A DNA stretch of 46,062 nt, taken from contig JAGCUI010000044.1 of assembly GCA_017962965.1 (NCBI GenBank), positions 1 through 46,062 on the forward strand, written 5' to 3'. The notes beneath the pieces are model-generated. The model was not told the origin of the DNA. It saw only the letters and a program-made list of their open reading frames with translations, and made no database searches. The first letter of the stretch is position 1. The number at the start of each line of letters is the position of its first letter. The DNA is from Treponema sp. GTDB taxonomy: Bacteria; Spirochaetota; Spirochaetia; Treponematales; Treponemataceae. Below, one piece after another: positions 25,401 to 33,604 of the stretch. Made by a program: the position numbers and the translations under genes.

Positions 25401-27038
25401 CGGAGTTGGATCTGCTTCTTCTGCTTCGCCTGTTGCTTCATCAAGATCATCAAAGAAGTCTTTTTCTTTTTCCAGAAGAGCTTCTCCCATAGGAACGTTA
25501 TCTCCCATGGTTCCAAAGTCAAATTCTTCTTCCTCTTCTTCCTGGATCTGTGGTGCTGTTTCGATAATTTCTTCAGGAATATTTTCATCTTCCGGTACTG
25601 GAGGAAGTGGGGCTTCTTCTGCAACAGGAGCAACTAATTTACCCTGAAGCTTTTGAATCTGTTTATCTGCAAGAATGTTCGGCTTACGAAGATTTCGGCT
25701 CTTGTCGTAAGATTCAATTGCCTTCTGATAGTTTCCTGTTTCTGAATAAATTTTTCCAAGCAGGTTATATCCGGCAGGATTTCTTACTTCCTTTGAAATA
25801 TATGCTTTTGCCTTTTCTTCGGCCTTTTCATTTTTTCCAATCTGATTATAGCGGTCTGCAGCAGAAAGAAGATATTCCTTGTACTGCTTGCTTATTCTTT
25901 CAATTTCGTCGTAATAGTTCTGAGCCTTGTTGTCGTCATCTGTACAAATGTAATACTGACCGTAAAGATCCAGAACCTGCGGGTCCTGCTTTCCGTTTGC
26001 ATCATACAAATCCTGAACGTTGTCGTGAGCCGCATCATATTCTTCTGCAGAAAGAAGAGTGTGAACATACTGCTTTTGAACATCCTTATTATCAGGAGCA
26101 AGACGCAATGCCTGAGAAACTGCATCCAAGGCTTCTTTTGGTTTTTCACCCTTTTCCAAAGACTGTGCAAGACCACGAAGAATATTTACATCCTTGTCGT
26201 TTACAAGCTGTGCCCGTTTGAATGTCTTTTCGGCAGAATCATAATCGTACTGATCAAGATAGATGTTTCCAAGCATTGTAAGAAGCTTTGTGTCGTTCGG
26301 ATGAAGCTCAATTGACTGCTGAACAAGGTCCGATGCTTCCTTTGTTTTCTGGCATTTTATCAAAAGTGAACTAAAGTCTTTAATTGCATCAATCCAGCCC
26401 GGCTTTGCACGAAGTGCTTTTTCATAGCAGCGGATTGCTTCGTTAATCTGATTATCTTCCCTGTAACAGGTTGCAAGGTTGTAATTCAAAATTGGATGGT
26501 TCTGGTCTATCTGAAGCCCCTTCATAAATGCGGCAATGGATTTGTCGTACTGCTTGAGGGCAAGGTAAATCATACCAAGGTGATTGTGGGCAAGAACGTC
26601 TGCAGGGTTTTCTGTAATTACAGAATTAAATGCTTCGATTGCCTGATCATATTTTTTCATTTCCTTGTAGGTAAAACCAAGGTTGTAGTAAACGCTTGCA
26701 GTCTGTCTTCCTTCTGAAAGGGCTTTCTGCAGAATATCAATTGATTCAGGATACAAATGAAGTCTTCTGTAAATTGCACCAAGGCTGTTCATTGCTTCTA
26801 CATAGTGCGGATAATATGAAATTATCTGTTCGTAAATAGGGATAGCCTTATTATCCTCGGAATTCTTTACATAAATGGAGCCGAGTTCCTTAAGATAATC
26901 AACATTAGAAGGTTCTTCTTTTAAAAGTTGTTTATAAAGACGGGCAGCAGTTATAAAATCATGAGACATTACAGCGGCTTTTGCTCTGGTAAGAATAAGG
27001 TTCATCTCATTCACGTTACTTAAAAATTTTTCTGCCAT
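22416..27038 (-). CDS. Very large TPR protein with Gln/Pro-rich and acidic repeat regions
   Basis: 1540 residues, no signal peptide. Residues about 15-460 hold many tetratricopeptide repeats (for example AMNSLGAIYRRLHLYPESID and VYYNLGFTYKEMKKYDQAIE), a protein-binding scaffold. Next comes an acidic linker, a Gln/Pro/Tyr-rich tract (about 714-773), a short helical segment, and about 600 residues of extremely acidic Glu/Asp/Ser sequence with degenerate GDExIPS units and four near-exact 18-residue repeats (about 1246-1318). A compact helical C-terminal domain of about 120 residues (from LTAENLLPRIEKML on) ends the protein. GGGAGA precedes the start. It follows the exported LamG-like gene by 10 bp. 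Function unknown; scaffold or cytoskeletal role is an inference. Confidence 0.85.
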   Translation of the reverse strand: MAEKFLSNVNEMNLILTRAKAAVMSHDFITAARLYKQLLKEEPSNVDYLKELGSIYVKNSEDNKAIPIYEQIISYYPHYVEAMNSLGAIYRRLHLYPESIDILQKALSEGRQTASVYYNLGFTYKEMKKYDQAIEAFNSVITENPADVLAHNHLGMIYLALKQYDKSIAAFMKGLQIDQNHPILNYNLATCYREDNQINEAIRCYEKALRAKPGWIDAIKDFSSLLIKCQKTKEASDLVQQSIELHPNDTKLLTMLGNIYLDQYDYDSAEKTFKRAQLVNDKDVNILRGLAQSLEKGEKPKEALDAVSQALRLAPDNKDVQKQYVHTLLSAEEYDAAHDNVQDLYDANGKQDPQVLDLYGQYYICTDDDNKAQNYYDEIERISKQYKEYLLSAADRYNQIGKNEKAEEKAKAYISKEVRNPAGYNLLGKIYSETGNYQKAIESYDKSRNLRKPNILADKQIQKLQGKLVAPVAEEAPLPPVPEDENIPEEIIETAPQIQEEEEEEFDFGTMGDNVPMGEALLEKEKDFFDDLDEATGEAEEADPTPEEEDLPESIPEEDPYTNFVPKENPYKDIEDDSLSPFADLDDEPKSDAEKLVPGADFSESDKDDSSKATDPSDFIKDPFEPRSSADSEPEPEAKNNGAPDSAPSNAGGSSDDDSAFAGADDFEYPGYTDDTNVSDMIDNLDGNDNFDFDQFDEVTAEETPSMPSSNNSQGFQPEQPQYQQPAQPQQQYQEPQYQMPQQPQQPQYQAPQQPYQQPYQPQYQQPMGPTQDDFRNFAQDMQRKMQDAVMDSAKYAMDTAMNAQKLAQQLSEEQEKLKQKLADMPKQEEAQPAFNPEPVQSEPEPVAEDFAEPVTESALEETPLQEDFAPEQDASTQIENPLVDEPMEETFDLPETLEDPIEITDAPVEDFLDLPQKLEETEDKKDDNFLTTDEVISDDIDLPPELPDEIPPDIPDPNEIIFDGEDSDLESIAQELEDAVTDDSPMPVADTNGITDGEGESGLEGEEIYSPEDIELPEGIEIPIEGEQVEEAPEEESIGDETIPSVEESIGDEAIPSVEESLGDENIPSADDFIQDDEFSFEEEAPVAEEALGDEEIPMGDDLVLDEQPANPDDVESLSFEDLGIDTNEEPEEVVTDAEVGTDELDIGTELGTEETDLSDSLDIGTELGSDDALSADDTDGFIDDIVGTDGTDLDIEPAEQGTEESSSVTDAGFLSDEEIPTGEIIGDEEIGSNDIFGEEPAETATEETAIGDEGIASDDVLGPEETAIGDEGIASDDVLGVEETAIGDEGIASDDVLGVEETAIGDEEIASDDVLGPEETDSLGIEDIGGGDDVILTDSSDGLSFDDNLETADDLTDAVEETEISEETSPEEMSAPEEIPAPEEISDTNSLTAENLLPRIEKMLEDDDLADANSEKLGLFKKLLTFRDYLSDDQKAEFDSGKIRMLLEYIIQKMSGKPGLLKTIQSLIKAGLLGDDFVAPETEEEAVGISNTLIKQVLAIMKNLAGNLEDQGLATSLIRCADTVLERIEIEDTKSQIF
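23085..23300 (-). repeat. Four tandem 54-bp in-frame repeats within the TPR gene
   Basis: Units encode (P/V)EETAIGDEGIASDDVLG, 18 residues each, with boundaries at 23085, 23139, 23193 and 23247. DNA copies differ at few positions, so recent duplication and copy-number variation are likely. A fifth partial copy precedes them. Confidence 0.85.
24720..24895 (-). repeat. Gln/Pro/Tyr-rich low-complexity tract in the TPR gene
   Basis: Short imperfect units of QYQQP/QPQ type over about 60 residues, probably disordered. On DNA it is a run of related CTG/TGG-rich words on the plus strand. Confidence 0.75.
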
Positions 27039-27048
27039 ATTTTTCTCC

Positions 27049-28560
27049 CTATTTTAGTCTTGAAAGAGGTCTTGCGTAAACTTCTTTAGACAAAGGTCCA
27101 ATAATTCTGTCATCTAGAGAAGACCAGGATGCTATGGCAAAATAATATATTTTTCCATTTTCCAATCCTGTTATTTTAAATGAAGTTGTATTTCCGGCAT
27201 TAATAGGTGAATCGCCTTCTACAGCAAATCTTCCTAAATATTCACCGGGTCTAGTTCCATAATAGATATAATATCCGCCTGCAGTATCATCTACAGAATA
27301 ACTCCATGATAATGTTACACTTCCGTTTCCGGCTTCTGCTTTTACAGTAAAAGGAGGAAGCGGTAAAGGCATTTCTTCAAAATCAAGCTTTATCTGTGTG
27401 ATTGTAGGTGTTATAGTTCCGTCTCCGTCAGGGTAGATATAGCATGCAACCTGGAAATACATTCCCTTTACATCCTTTATCTCTTTTCCGTTTGTTACCG
27501 GCTTCCACTGAGGATATGAATCTGTCCAGTTATAATAATTGTCTCCTGAGCGAACAAAGAAGCTTACCTCTGTCTGCTGAGGAACATTCATTTCTGCCAA
27601 AAGATTTACAAGCTTTGAACCTGTAGAAACAACAATCGGACGAGTGATGAATTTTCCACCCGATGGCTGATATAAAAGTCGTTCTACTTTTCCGGCAACC
27701 TCTGCAGACTGATAATCCGGAATTGAATAAGGACGACGTAAAATTCTGATGTCATCAATTTTTCCTGTATATTCGGAACAGAATTCAACATCTGCCTTTG
27801 CACCAAAGCTTACAAGATAAACTTCTCCGCCTTCCCTCTTTGTAGAAGTCATATAGCGGATTGCTTCGGTTTTTCCGTTTACAAGATATTCAAGCTCGCC
27901 TGTTTCGCAGTTATAGGAAAGTGCATGATAAGACCATGTATCAGGAATAATCTTTGTAATTCCTTCAAGTACAACGTCTTCGCTTTCTGTGCTGTATGTA
28001 TCAAAAATATTGGAAAGAGTCCATTTTAAGTGCCCCTTATTAAAGCTGCAGTTAATGAGCTGATATAAAAGACGGTTCTGAATGTTTCTTGAAGATTCCC
28101 AGTTCATAATAACTTCGCCGTTTTCCGCAATGGAAGGACAAAGCCAGAATTCGATTGAGAAAGAACCCATGATTCCTTCAGAGCCAAAGAATGTTCCGTT
28201 CTCGCCCACGATGTTCAAACCGCCCATATTTCGGCTTAAACCGGCGTTCTTGGCCATTATAGTCTGATTGGAAGTCTTGAGGTTATTTTTTACAATCTGA
28301 TAGGAACCTCTTGAAATAGGACATCCCGGATTTTCAAAATCAATAAGTAAATCTGTGTCGTTGTCGTAGGTGAAAGAATTTGTTGCAAGCTGAATACAGT
28401 CGTAACCGAATCTACCCTTACCTTTGGTAATATTCTGCTGTGACTGAAATTGCGGCCAGCCGTCTTTCCCACCAAGTGTTACTTCCTTTGAAAAAAGAGA
28501 CAAAGAAACACTAAAAACGAGCCCGAATGTGATAATTTTCTTTATACGATTCATAATCAT
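27049..28560 (-). CDS. Exported LamG-like/fibronectin type III protein
   Basis: 503 residues. ATG 28560 has GGTGA at good spacing. An N-terminal export signal (IIMNRIKK-type basic start, then ITFGLVFSVSLSLFS) is cleaved probably after FSK. Residues about 90-280 look like a concanavalin A/LamG jelly roll (GSFSIEFWLCPSI, then LSYNCETGELEYLVNG and YTGKIDDIRILRRP). The C-terminal part holds a fibronectin type III-like domain (FTVKAEAGNGSVTLSWSYS and GLENGKIYYFAIASWSS). It should be periplasmic or surface-exposed and may bind sugars or envelope components. It is the first gene of a pair with the giant TPR protein, suggesting a shared envelope role. No enzyme motif seen. Confidence 0.8.
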   Translation of the reverse strand: MIMNRIKKIITFGLVFSVSLSLFSKEVTLGGKDGWPQFQSQQNITKGKGRFGYDCIQLATNSFTYDNDTDLLIDFENPGCPISRGSYQIVKNNLKTSNQTIMAKNAGLSRNMGGLNIVGENGTFFGSEGIMGSFSIEFWLCPSIAENGEVIMNWESSRNIQNRLLYQLINCSFNKGHLKWTLSNIFDTYSTESEDVVLEGITKIIPDTWSYHALSYNCETGELEYLVNGKTEAIRYMTSTKREGGEVYLVSFGAKADVEFCSEYTGKIDDIRILRRPYSIPDYQSAEVAGKVERLLYQPSGGKFITRPIVVSTGSKLVNLLAEMNVPQQTEVSFFVRSGDNYYNWTDSYPQWKPVTNGKEIKDVKGMYFQVACYIYPDGDGTITPTITQIKLDFEEMPLPLPPFTVKAEAGNGSVTLSWSYSVDDTAGGYYIYYGTRPGEYLGRFAVEGDSPINAGNTTSFKITGLENGKIYYFAIASWSSLDDRIIGPLSKEVYARPLSRLK

Positions 28561-28676
28561 ACAACTTTCACCATTATATATAGATAATAACACAGAATTT
28601 TGAGAATACGAAGTATAAGACCTTCGAATTCAAAAACTCTTAGTCTTTTTTTACATCGGTAGAAATTAATTACTCC

Positions 28677-28705
28677 TTTAGAAAAATAGAAAACTCTGCT
28701 ATAAT
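28677..28705 (+). promoter_or_regulatory. Promoter of the uvrC-addB-addA operon
   Basis: TTTAGA (28677-28682), 17 bp spacer, TATAAT (28700-28705). Only 10 bp separate the -10 from the ATG at 28716, so the message would be leaderless or have a leader of about 4 nt. Confidence 0.55.
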
Positions 28706-28715
28706 AGGAAAAACC

Positions 28716-30656
28716 ATGTCAGAAGCCGTTTATCGTAAAATTTTACACGACACCGCACTAAAAGCCCCGCAATCAAGCGGAGTTTACATGTGGAAAAATG
28801 AAGAACAGACTGTAATTTATGTCGGAAAGGCCAAAAACCTTAAAAACAGACTTTCTTCATATTTTTCCGGCAATAAAGACATAAAAACGCGTCTTTTAAT
28901 CTCCCACGCCGCTTCCATAGAATACATAACAACCACAAACGAATACGAAGCCTTAATTTTAGAAAACAACCTCATAAAAAAATATAATCCGCGCTATAAC
29001 ATCAACCTAAAGGACGGAAAATCATACCCGGTTTTGAGAATTACAAAGGAAGATTTCCCAAAGGTATTCAGAACAAGACGACTTTTGCAGGACGGTTCAA
29101 CCTATTTTGGTCCCTTCCCAGATGTAAATGCCCTCGATACCTTTATAGAAACAATGTACAAGCTTTATCCTTTGCGCCACTGCAGGACTCTCAGAAAAAG
29201 AGAAAGCCCGTGTCTTTATTATCACATGGGTCAGTGTAAAGCGCCTTGTGCCGGGAAAATCACAAAGGAAGAATATCAGAAAAATATTGAAGAAATAATT
29301 GAAATTTTAAGCAGTAAAAACCAGGAAAGCCTTGAAAAACTCACTGCAGAAATGAAAAAAGCAGCCGCAGAGTTGAATTTTGAGAAAGCCGGAAGACTCA
29401 GGGACGGAATTAAGGCCTTAATGGTAATGCAGAACCAGAATATTGTAGAAGCCTTTGACATAGACGACAAAGATTACATTAATTATGCAGCAGAAGGAGA
29501 GCTTGTAAGCTTTACTGTTTTAAAAATCCGCCACGGAAAATTAATTGGTCGCGAAAATTACCGCGTAGAAACCTTGAGCGACGAGGATGATTATCTTGCA
29601 GAATTCATGGCCTGTTATTACGAAGAAAAAGACCAGATTCCGCCTGCAATTATTATTCCTTCTACAGAAAGCTACGACATAATCGTAAAATGGCTCAAGG
29701 ATACTTATAAGGATGTAAACTGCTCTTTAATAATTGCCCAAAACCAGAAGGACCTTGCTGCAATTCAGATGTGCCGTCAGAATGCGCGTGAAGATATTAT
29801 CCGCCGCCTGCGCGACAGAGGTGATACTCCTGCAATGAAGGAATTAAAGGATTTACTTGATCTTGATACCCTTCCTGTAAGAATTGAAGGCTTTGATATT
29901 GCCCACATCGGCGGTAAGTTCCCGGTTGCATCCCTTGTTAGCTTTTATAACGGAAACCCGGACAAAAAGAATTACAGATATTTCCGCTTAAAGACAACGG
30001 ACGGAATTATAGACGACTTTGCTTCCATGAGAGAAGCCGTGAGCCGCCGTTATACACGCCTTGTAAATGAACAGCTTGATTTACCTGATTTAATCATGAT
30101 AGACGGTGGTATTGGACAGGTAAATGCGGCAGAAGGAATATTACAGGCTTTAAATCTTGATATTCCGATTGTGGGTCTTGCAGAAAAGTTTGAAGATATC
30201 TATCTTCCGGGAAATTCTACACCAATAAGGCTCCCTCGTAGAAGTGATGCCCTGCGTCTTTTACAGAGAGTGCGAGACGAAACCCATAGATTTGCTACAA
30301 GCCGTAACCAGAACTTAAGAACCAAGGAAAATACAAAAACAGTCTTTCTTGAAATTCCGGGCATCGGCGAAAAAAGAGCCCTTGCCTTACAAAAACAATT
30401 TACGACTCTTGAAAATCTTGCAGGCCAGGAAGAAAGTGCAATTGCACAGTGTCTCCATGTAAACGCGATGAAGGCAGCACAGATTCTTTTGAGCGTAAAA
30501 GACCTCCTTGAAAAGCGTGATGAAAAGAAAAAACTTCAGAAGCTTTCGCTTGGTATTTCGGGCACCACAAAGGAAAAGGCTTTTGAAGCGCAGTATATAT
30601 CTAATCTTGCAGACCTTGCATTAGAGGACGAAAAAGAGGAAGAAAACGATGAGTAA
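28716..30656 (+). CDS. uvrC: Excinuclease ABC subunit C
   Basis: 646 residues. Domains in order: GIY-YIG nuclease (SGVYMWKNEEQTVIYVGKAK, catalytic Glu in EYEALILENN), a cysteine group C-x9-C-x7-C-x3-C (about residues 152-174) that fits the iron-sulfur site reported in UvrC, the UvrB-binding UVR motif, the RNase H-like nuclease (EGFDIAHIGGKFPVASL, LIMIDGGIGQV, RDETHRFA) and C-terminal helix-hairpin-helix (FLEIPGIGEKRALALQ). It makes both incisions in nucleotide excision repair. The stop overlaps the addB start by 8 bp, so translation is coupled. Confidence 0.96.
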   Translation: MSEAVYRKILHDTALKAPQSSGVYMWKNEEQTVIYVGKAKNLKNRLSSYFSGNKDIKTRLLISHAASIEYITTTNEYEALILENNLIKKYNPRYNINLKDGKSYPVLRITKEDFPKVFRTRRLLQDGSTYFGPFPDVNALDTFIETMYKLYPLRHCRTLRKRESPCLYYHMGQCKAPCAGKITKEEYQKNIEEIIEILSSKNQESLEKLTAEMKKAAAELNFEKAGRLRDGIKALMVMQNQNIVEAFDIDDKDYINYAAEGELVSFTVLKIRHGKLIGRENYRVETLSDEDDYLAEFMACYYEEKDQIPPAIIIPSTESYDIIVKWLKDTYKDVNCSLIIAQNQKDLAAIQMCRQNAREDIIRRLRDRGDTPAMKELKDLLDLDTLPVRIEGFDIAHIGGKFPVASLVSFYNGNPDKKNYRYFRLKTTDGIIDDFASMREAVSRRYTRLVNEQLDLPDLIMIDGGIGQVNAAEGILQALNLDIPIVGLAEKFEDIYLPGNSTPIRLPRRSDALRLLQRVRDETHRFATSRNQNLRTKENTKTVFLEIPGIGEKRALALQKQFTTLENLAGQEESAIAQCLHVNAMKAAQILLSVKDLLEKRDEKKKLQKLSLGISGTTKEKAFEAQYISNLADLALEDEKEEENDE

Positions 30657-33603
30657 TCAAATTGTAGAAATTACAGGTTCAGAGATCCAGGACTTTTTAA
30701 TCCAGCAGCTTAAAGACCAGAACAATCACTTTGTTTTTTCAACTGATGTAGTTATGAATTCCTGGATAGACTTTCTTGTAACAAATCCGGACTTATCTGG
30801 TGTTTCTGCCCTCCCCCTGGAAAGATTTACGGCCTGGGATAAATTTAAAAACACAAGCCTTCATGCAACACAAAAAGGTAAAAGCGCAATCCCTTCTGAC
30901 TTAAGAAAAATTTATATAAGCAGCCTCATTGAATCAAATGCAGAAAATCCGTTTTTTAAAAGAATAATTAATCCGGACTTTGCAAAAAACGCTTCTTCAT
31001 TTACAGACTGGCTTTCAAAGCTTCTTCCTTCGCTCAAACTCTGGTACACATTAAAAGAACAAAAAGGAACAGCCTACGACGCAGAGGATGAAGATTATAA
31101 AACCCTTTACGAAAAATATTCAGCCTTTCTTGAAAGTAACAGCATGTTTGAACCTTCGTGGCTGGATGCAGAATTTACAGGCAATGAAAAATACATAATT
31201 CTTTTCCCCGAGCTTTTGGAAGACTTTTATGATTACGAAGATGTTCTTTTAAAAAGCAGCAACATCACTTTAGTAAAACTTAAAACAGAGGAGATTTCTA
31301 ACAATAGGAAAATCAACTGCTATAAATACACGGATTCGAGAAAGGAACTCCGCCGTACAATCTTACAAATCAGAAAGCTTGTGCAGGATAAAAAAGCTGA
31401 ATACACAGACATCACACTTAATGTTCCAAATTTAGAAACTTACCGCCCCTACCTCGAACGTGAGCTTACAAAATACTGTGTTCCATTTGTAATAAAGGCG
31501 GGAACTCCATTAACAAAAAACAGCGCCGGAAAAATCTTTACAGAAATCCAGGACTGCTATACTTCAAACTTTTCGTACGAAAGTGTAAGGGCTCTTTTAC
31601 TGGACGAATATATCCCGTGGAAAGAAAGTGAAAATAAAACCCGCGAGTCTCTTATTCAGGAAGGAAACCGCATGCACTGTCTTTTTAATTACGAAGACAA
31701 GGACGGAAAGAAAATCGATGTGTGGGACCAGGCTCTTTCTCATTCAGTTAGCATACCGGATGTGCTGGAAGAAAAATTTTACTCATCCCTCAAAAAAAGA
31801 ATTACAGAGCTTTGCACCGCAGATTCGTTTTCAAAAATTCTACAGCAATGGATAATCTTCCGAGACGATTTTCTTTGCATGGACGACTTTACACTTGAAT
31901 CAAACAATATAATTGCCCGCTGTATTGTCCACTTAAACGAGCTTATTCAGATAGAAGAAAAATTTTCTGAACCTAACTCTCTCAAAGTTCCAAATCCTTA
32001 TTCGTTCTTTTTAAATAAAATCAACAAAAGCACATACACGCCACAGACAAAAAAGACAGGACTTTCTGTTTATCCATATAAGCTTTCTGCTGCTGCCTGT
32101 TTTAAATATCAGTTTGTAATAGACGCAAACCAGAATAACATTGAGCTTCCGGTAAAAGAACTTGCATTTTTAAACAGCATCAAAAGAGCAGAGCTTGGCC
32201 TTATAGAAACAGACAAAAAATATAACGCTTCCAGAACGCTCATCGCTCTTTATGCAAAGGGCCAGGATAAATCTGTTATAACTTTTTCTTACGCAGAAGA
32301 ATCTTTTGGCGGCTTTGCAATCGTTCATAATTTTTTAAGCCCGATTTTAAATTCAAATGGAGAGCCGGAAGATAATCCTCTTTGGGAGCTTGATAAAGAT
32401 GATTTTATTTTGAACGAAGAAAAATTATTTTTTGAAAAACCAGGAGAAGCTCCGGCAAAACCAAACTTTTTTTCAGAGGCGCAGAAAACTCAGTTTAATG
32501 AATGGTACACTAAAAACCAGAAGCGTCTTTTAAATCCAATGGAAGAAAGTGAATTAAATGAAGATGCAAAAAATCTTATCAAAAAATATCTCGTAGACGG
32601 ACGAAATAAAAAAGAAAAACCGGAGCTTTTAAATAAAATCGTAATAACCCAAAGTGATTTAAAAGCATTTTTCAATTGCCCAAGGTACTGGCTTTTTTCC
32701 AAGGCGCTCAATCTTAAAGAAGATTCCCTTGATGCAAGTCTCATCGACTTTTTTGATATAGGAAACATAAACCACAAGGTGCTCGAGCTTTTTCTAAAGC
32801 ACTACATGGAACTAAAACAAAAATTACCATGCTCAAATGAAAAGGGTGAGTTTGAAAATAACGACGAAATTTTCAGCCGGATTTTAGACTTTACGGATAA
32901 GGCAATAAAAGATCCTGAGCTTGAATTAAAGGAAAGCCCTCTTACCCTCACAATGCTCCAGAGCCAGAAGCAGGCGATTGCCCAGAACATAATGAATTTT
33001 GTAAAGCTCTTTTTAAAAGAAACACCCGAAGATTCTAGCAAAACAAGCGGTTTTGGAAAGCATTATGTAGTGGAAGTTGAATCCCACAAAAACTATGCGG
33101 ACAAAAAAGAAGAATGGGCCTATTACGGAAAAATCGACTGTATTTTATCCAAGGATTCTCCGGATGGAGAAATTAAAACCTATGCACTTATAGACTTTAA
33201 AACCTCTACAGTGCCAACCGCAACTTCCTGCATTGTAAACTCAGATGATGAATTATTTGATTTTCAGATTCCAACTTACATCACTTTGATTAATAACGGA
33301 ACAGAAAAAGAATACTCTTTTGCAGGCTTTGCTCCAATCAAAATAGAAACCGGTAAGGATGAGGTAAAGTTTACTGCAATTCTGGATGAAAAAAATACCA
33401 AAAAAGACAAGGCAAGCTTTGACCCCACAATGAAAAAATTCCATGAAGTTTCAAAAGTCTTTAACGACAAAATCAAACAGGAAAACTTTGATCCTGCAGA
33501 TGCAAATGTAACAGAATACGAAGATTGTATTAAATGCAGTTATAAGCCAATGTGCCGCTTTACCTTTACCGTTGCCGGCAGAGATATGAAAAAAGGAGAA
33601 TAG
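30649..33603 (+). CDS. addB: AddB/RexB-like PD-(D/E)XK nuclease subunit
   Basis: 984 residues, shorter than Bacillus AddB (1166). The C-terminal nuclease has YGKIDCIL and LIDFKTS (D-x-K) motifs. Four cysteines fit the iron-sulfur staple of AddB: Cys677 in FFNCPRYWLF, then Cys960, Cys963 and Cys969 (C-x2-C-x5-C in DCIKCSYKPMC). The N-terminal part is a helicase-like fold without a clear Walker A, as in inactive AddB-type subunits. With AddA it processes double-strand breaks for recombination. It overlaps uvrC by 8 bp and is followed by addA 1 bp after its stop, which supports the assignment more than overall similarity does. Confidence 0.85.
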   Translation: MSNQIVEITGSEIQDFLIQQLKDQNNHFVFSTDVVMNSWIDFLVTNPDLSGVSALPLERFTAWDKFKNTSLHATQKGKSAIPSDLRKIYISSLIESNAENPFFKRIINPDFAKNASSFTDWLSKLLPSLKLWYTLKEQKGTAYDAEDEDYKTLYEKYSAFLESNSMFEPSWLDAEFTGNEKYIILFPELLEDFYDYEDVLLKSSNITLVKLKTEEISNNRKINCYKYTDSRKELRRTILQIRKLVQDKKAEYTDITLNVPNLETYRPYLERELTKYCVPFVIKAGTPLTKNSAGKIFTEIQDCYTSNFSYESVRALLLDEYIPWKESENKTRESLIQEGNRMHCLFNYEDKDGKKIDVWDQALSHSVSIPDVLEEKFYSSLKKRITELCTADSFSKILQQWIIFRDDFLCMDDFTLESNNIIARCIVHLNELIQIEEKFSEPNSLKVPNPYSFFLNKINKSTYTPQTKKTGLSVYPYKLSAAACFKYQFVIDANQNNIELPVKELAFLNSIKRAELGLIETDKKYNASRTLIALYAKGQDKSVITFSYAEESFGGFAIVHNFLSPILNSNGEPEDNPLWELDKDDFILNEEKLFFEKPGEAPAKPNFFSEAQKTQFNEWYTKNQKRLLNPMEESELNEDAKNLIKKYLVDGRNKKEKPELLNKIVITQSDLKAFFNCPRYWLFSKALNLKEDSLDASLIDFFDIGNINHKVLELFLKHYMELKQKLPCSNEKGEFENNDEIFSRILDFTDKAIKDPELELKESPLTLTMLQSQKQAIAQNIMNFVKLFLKETPEDSSKTSGFGKHYVVEVESHKNYADKKEEWAYYGKIDCILSKDSPDGEIKTYALIDFKTSTVPTATSCIVNSDDELFDFQIPTYITLINNGTEKEYSFAGFAPIKIETGKDEVKFTAILDEKNTKKDKASFDPTMKKFHEVSKVFNDKIKQENFDPADANVTEYEDCIKCSYKPMCRFTFTVAGRDMKKGE

Positions 33604-33604
33604 C

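Noticed and set aside
25607..26221. 204-codon frame opposite the TPR gene
   Set aside because: Shadow of the TPR coding sequence; cysteine- and histidine-rich translation without any family pattern.
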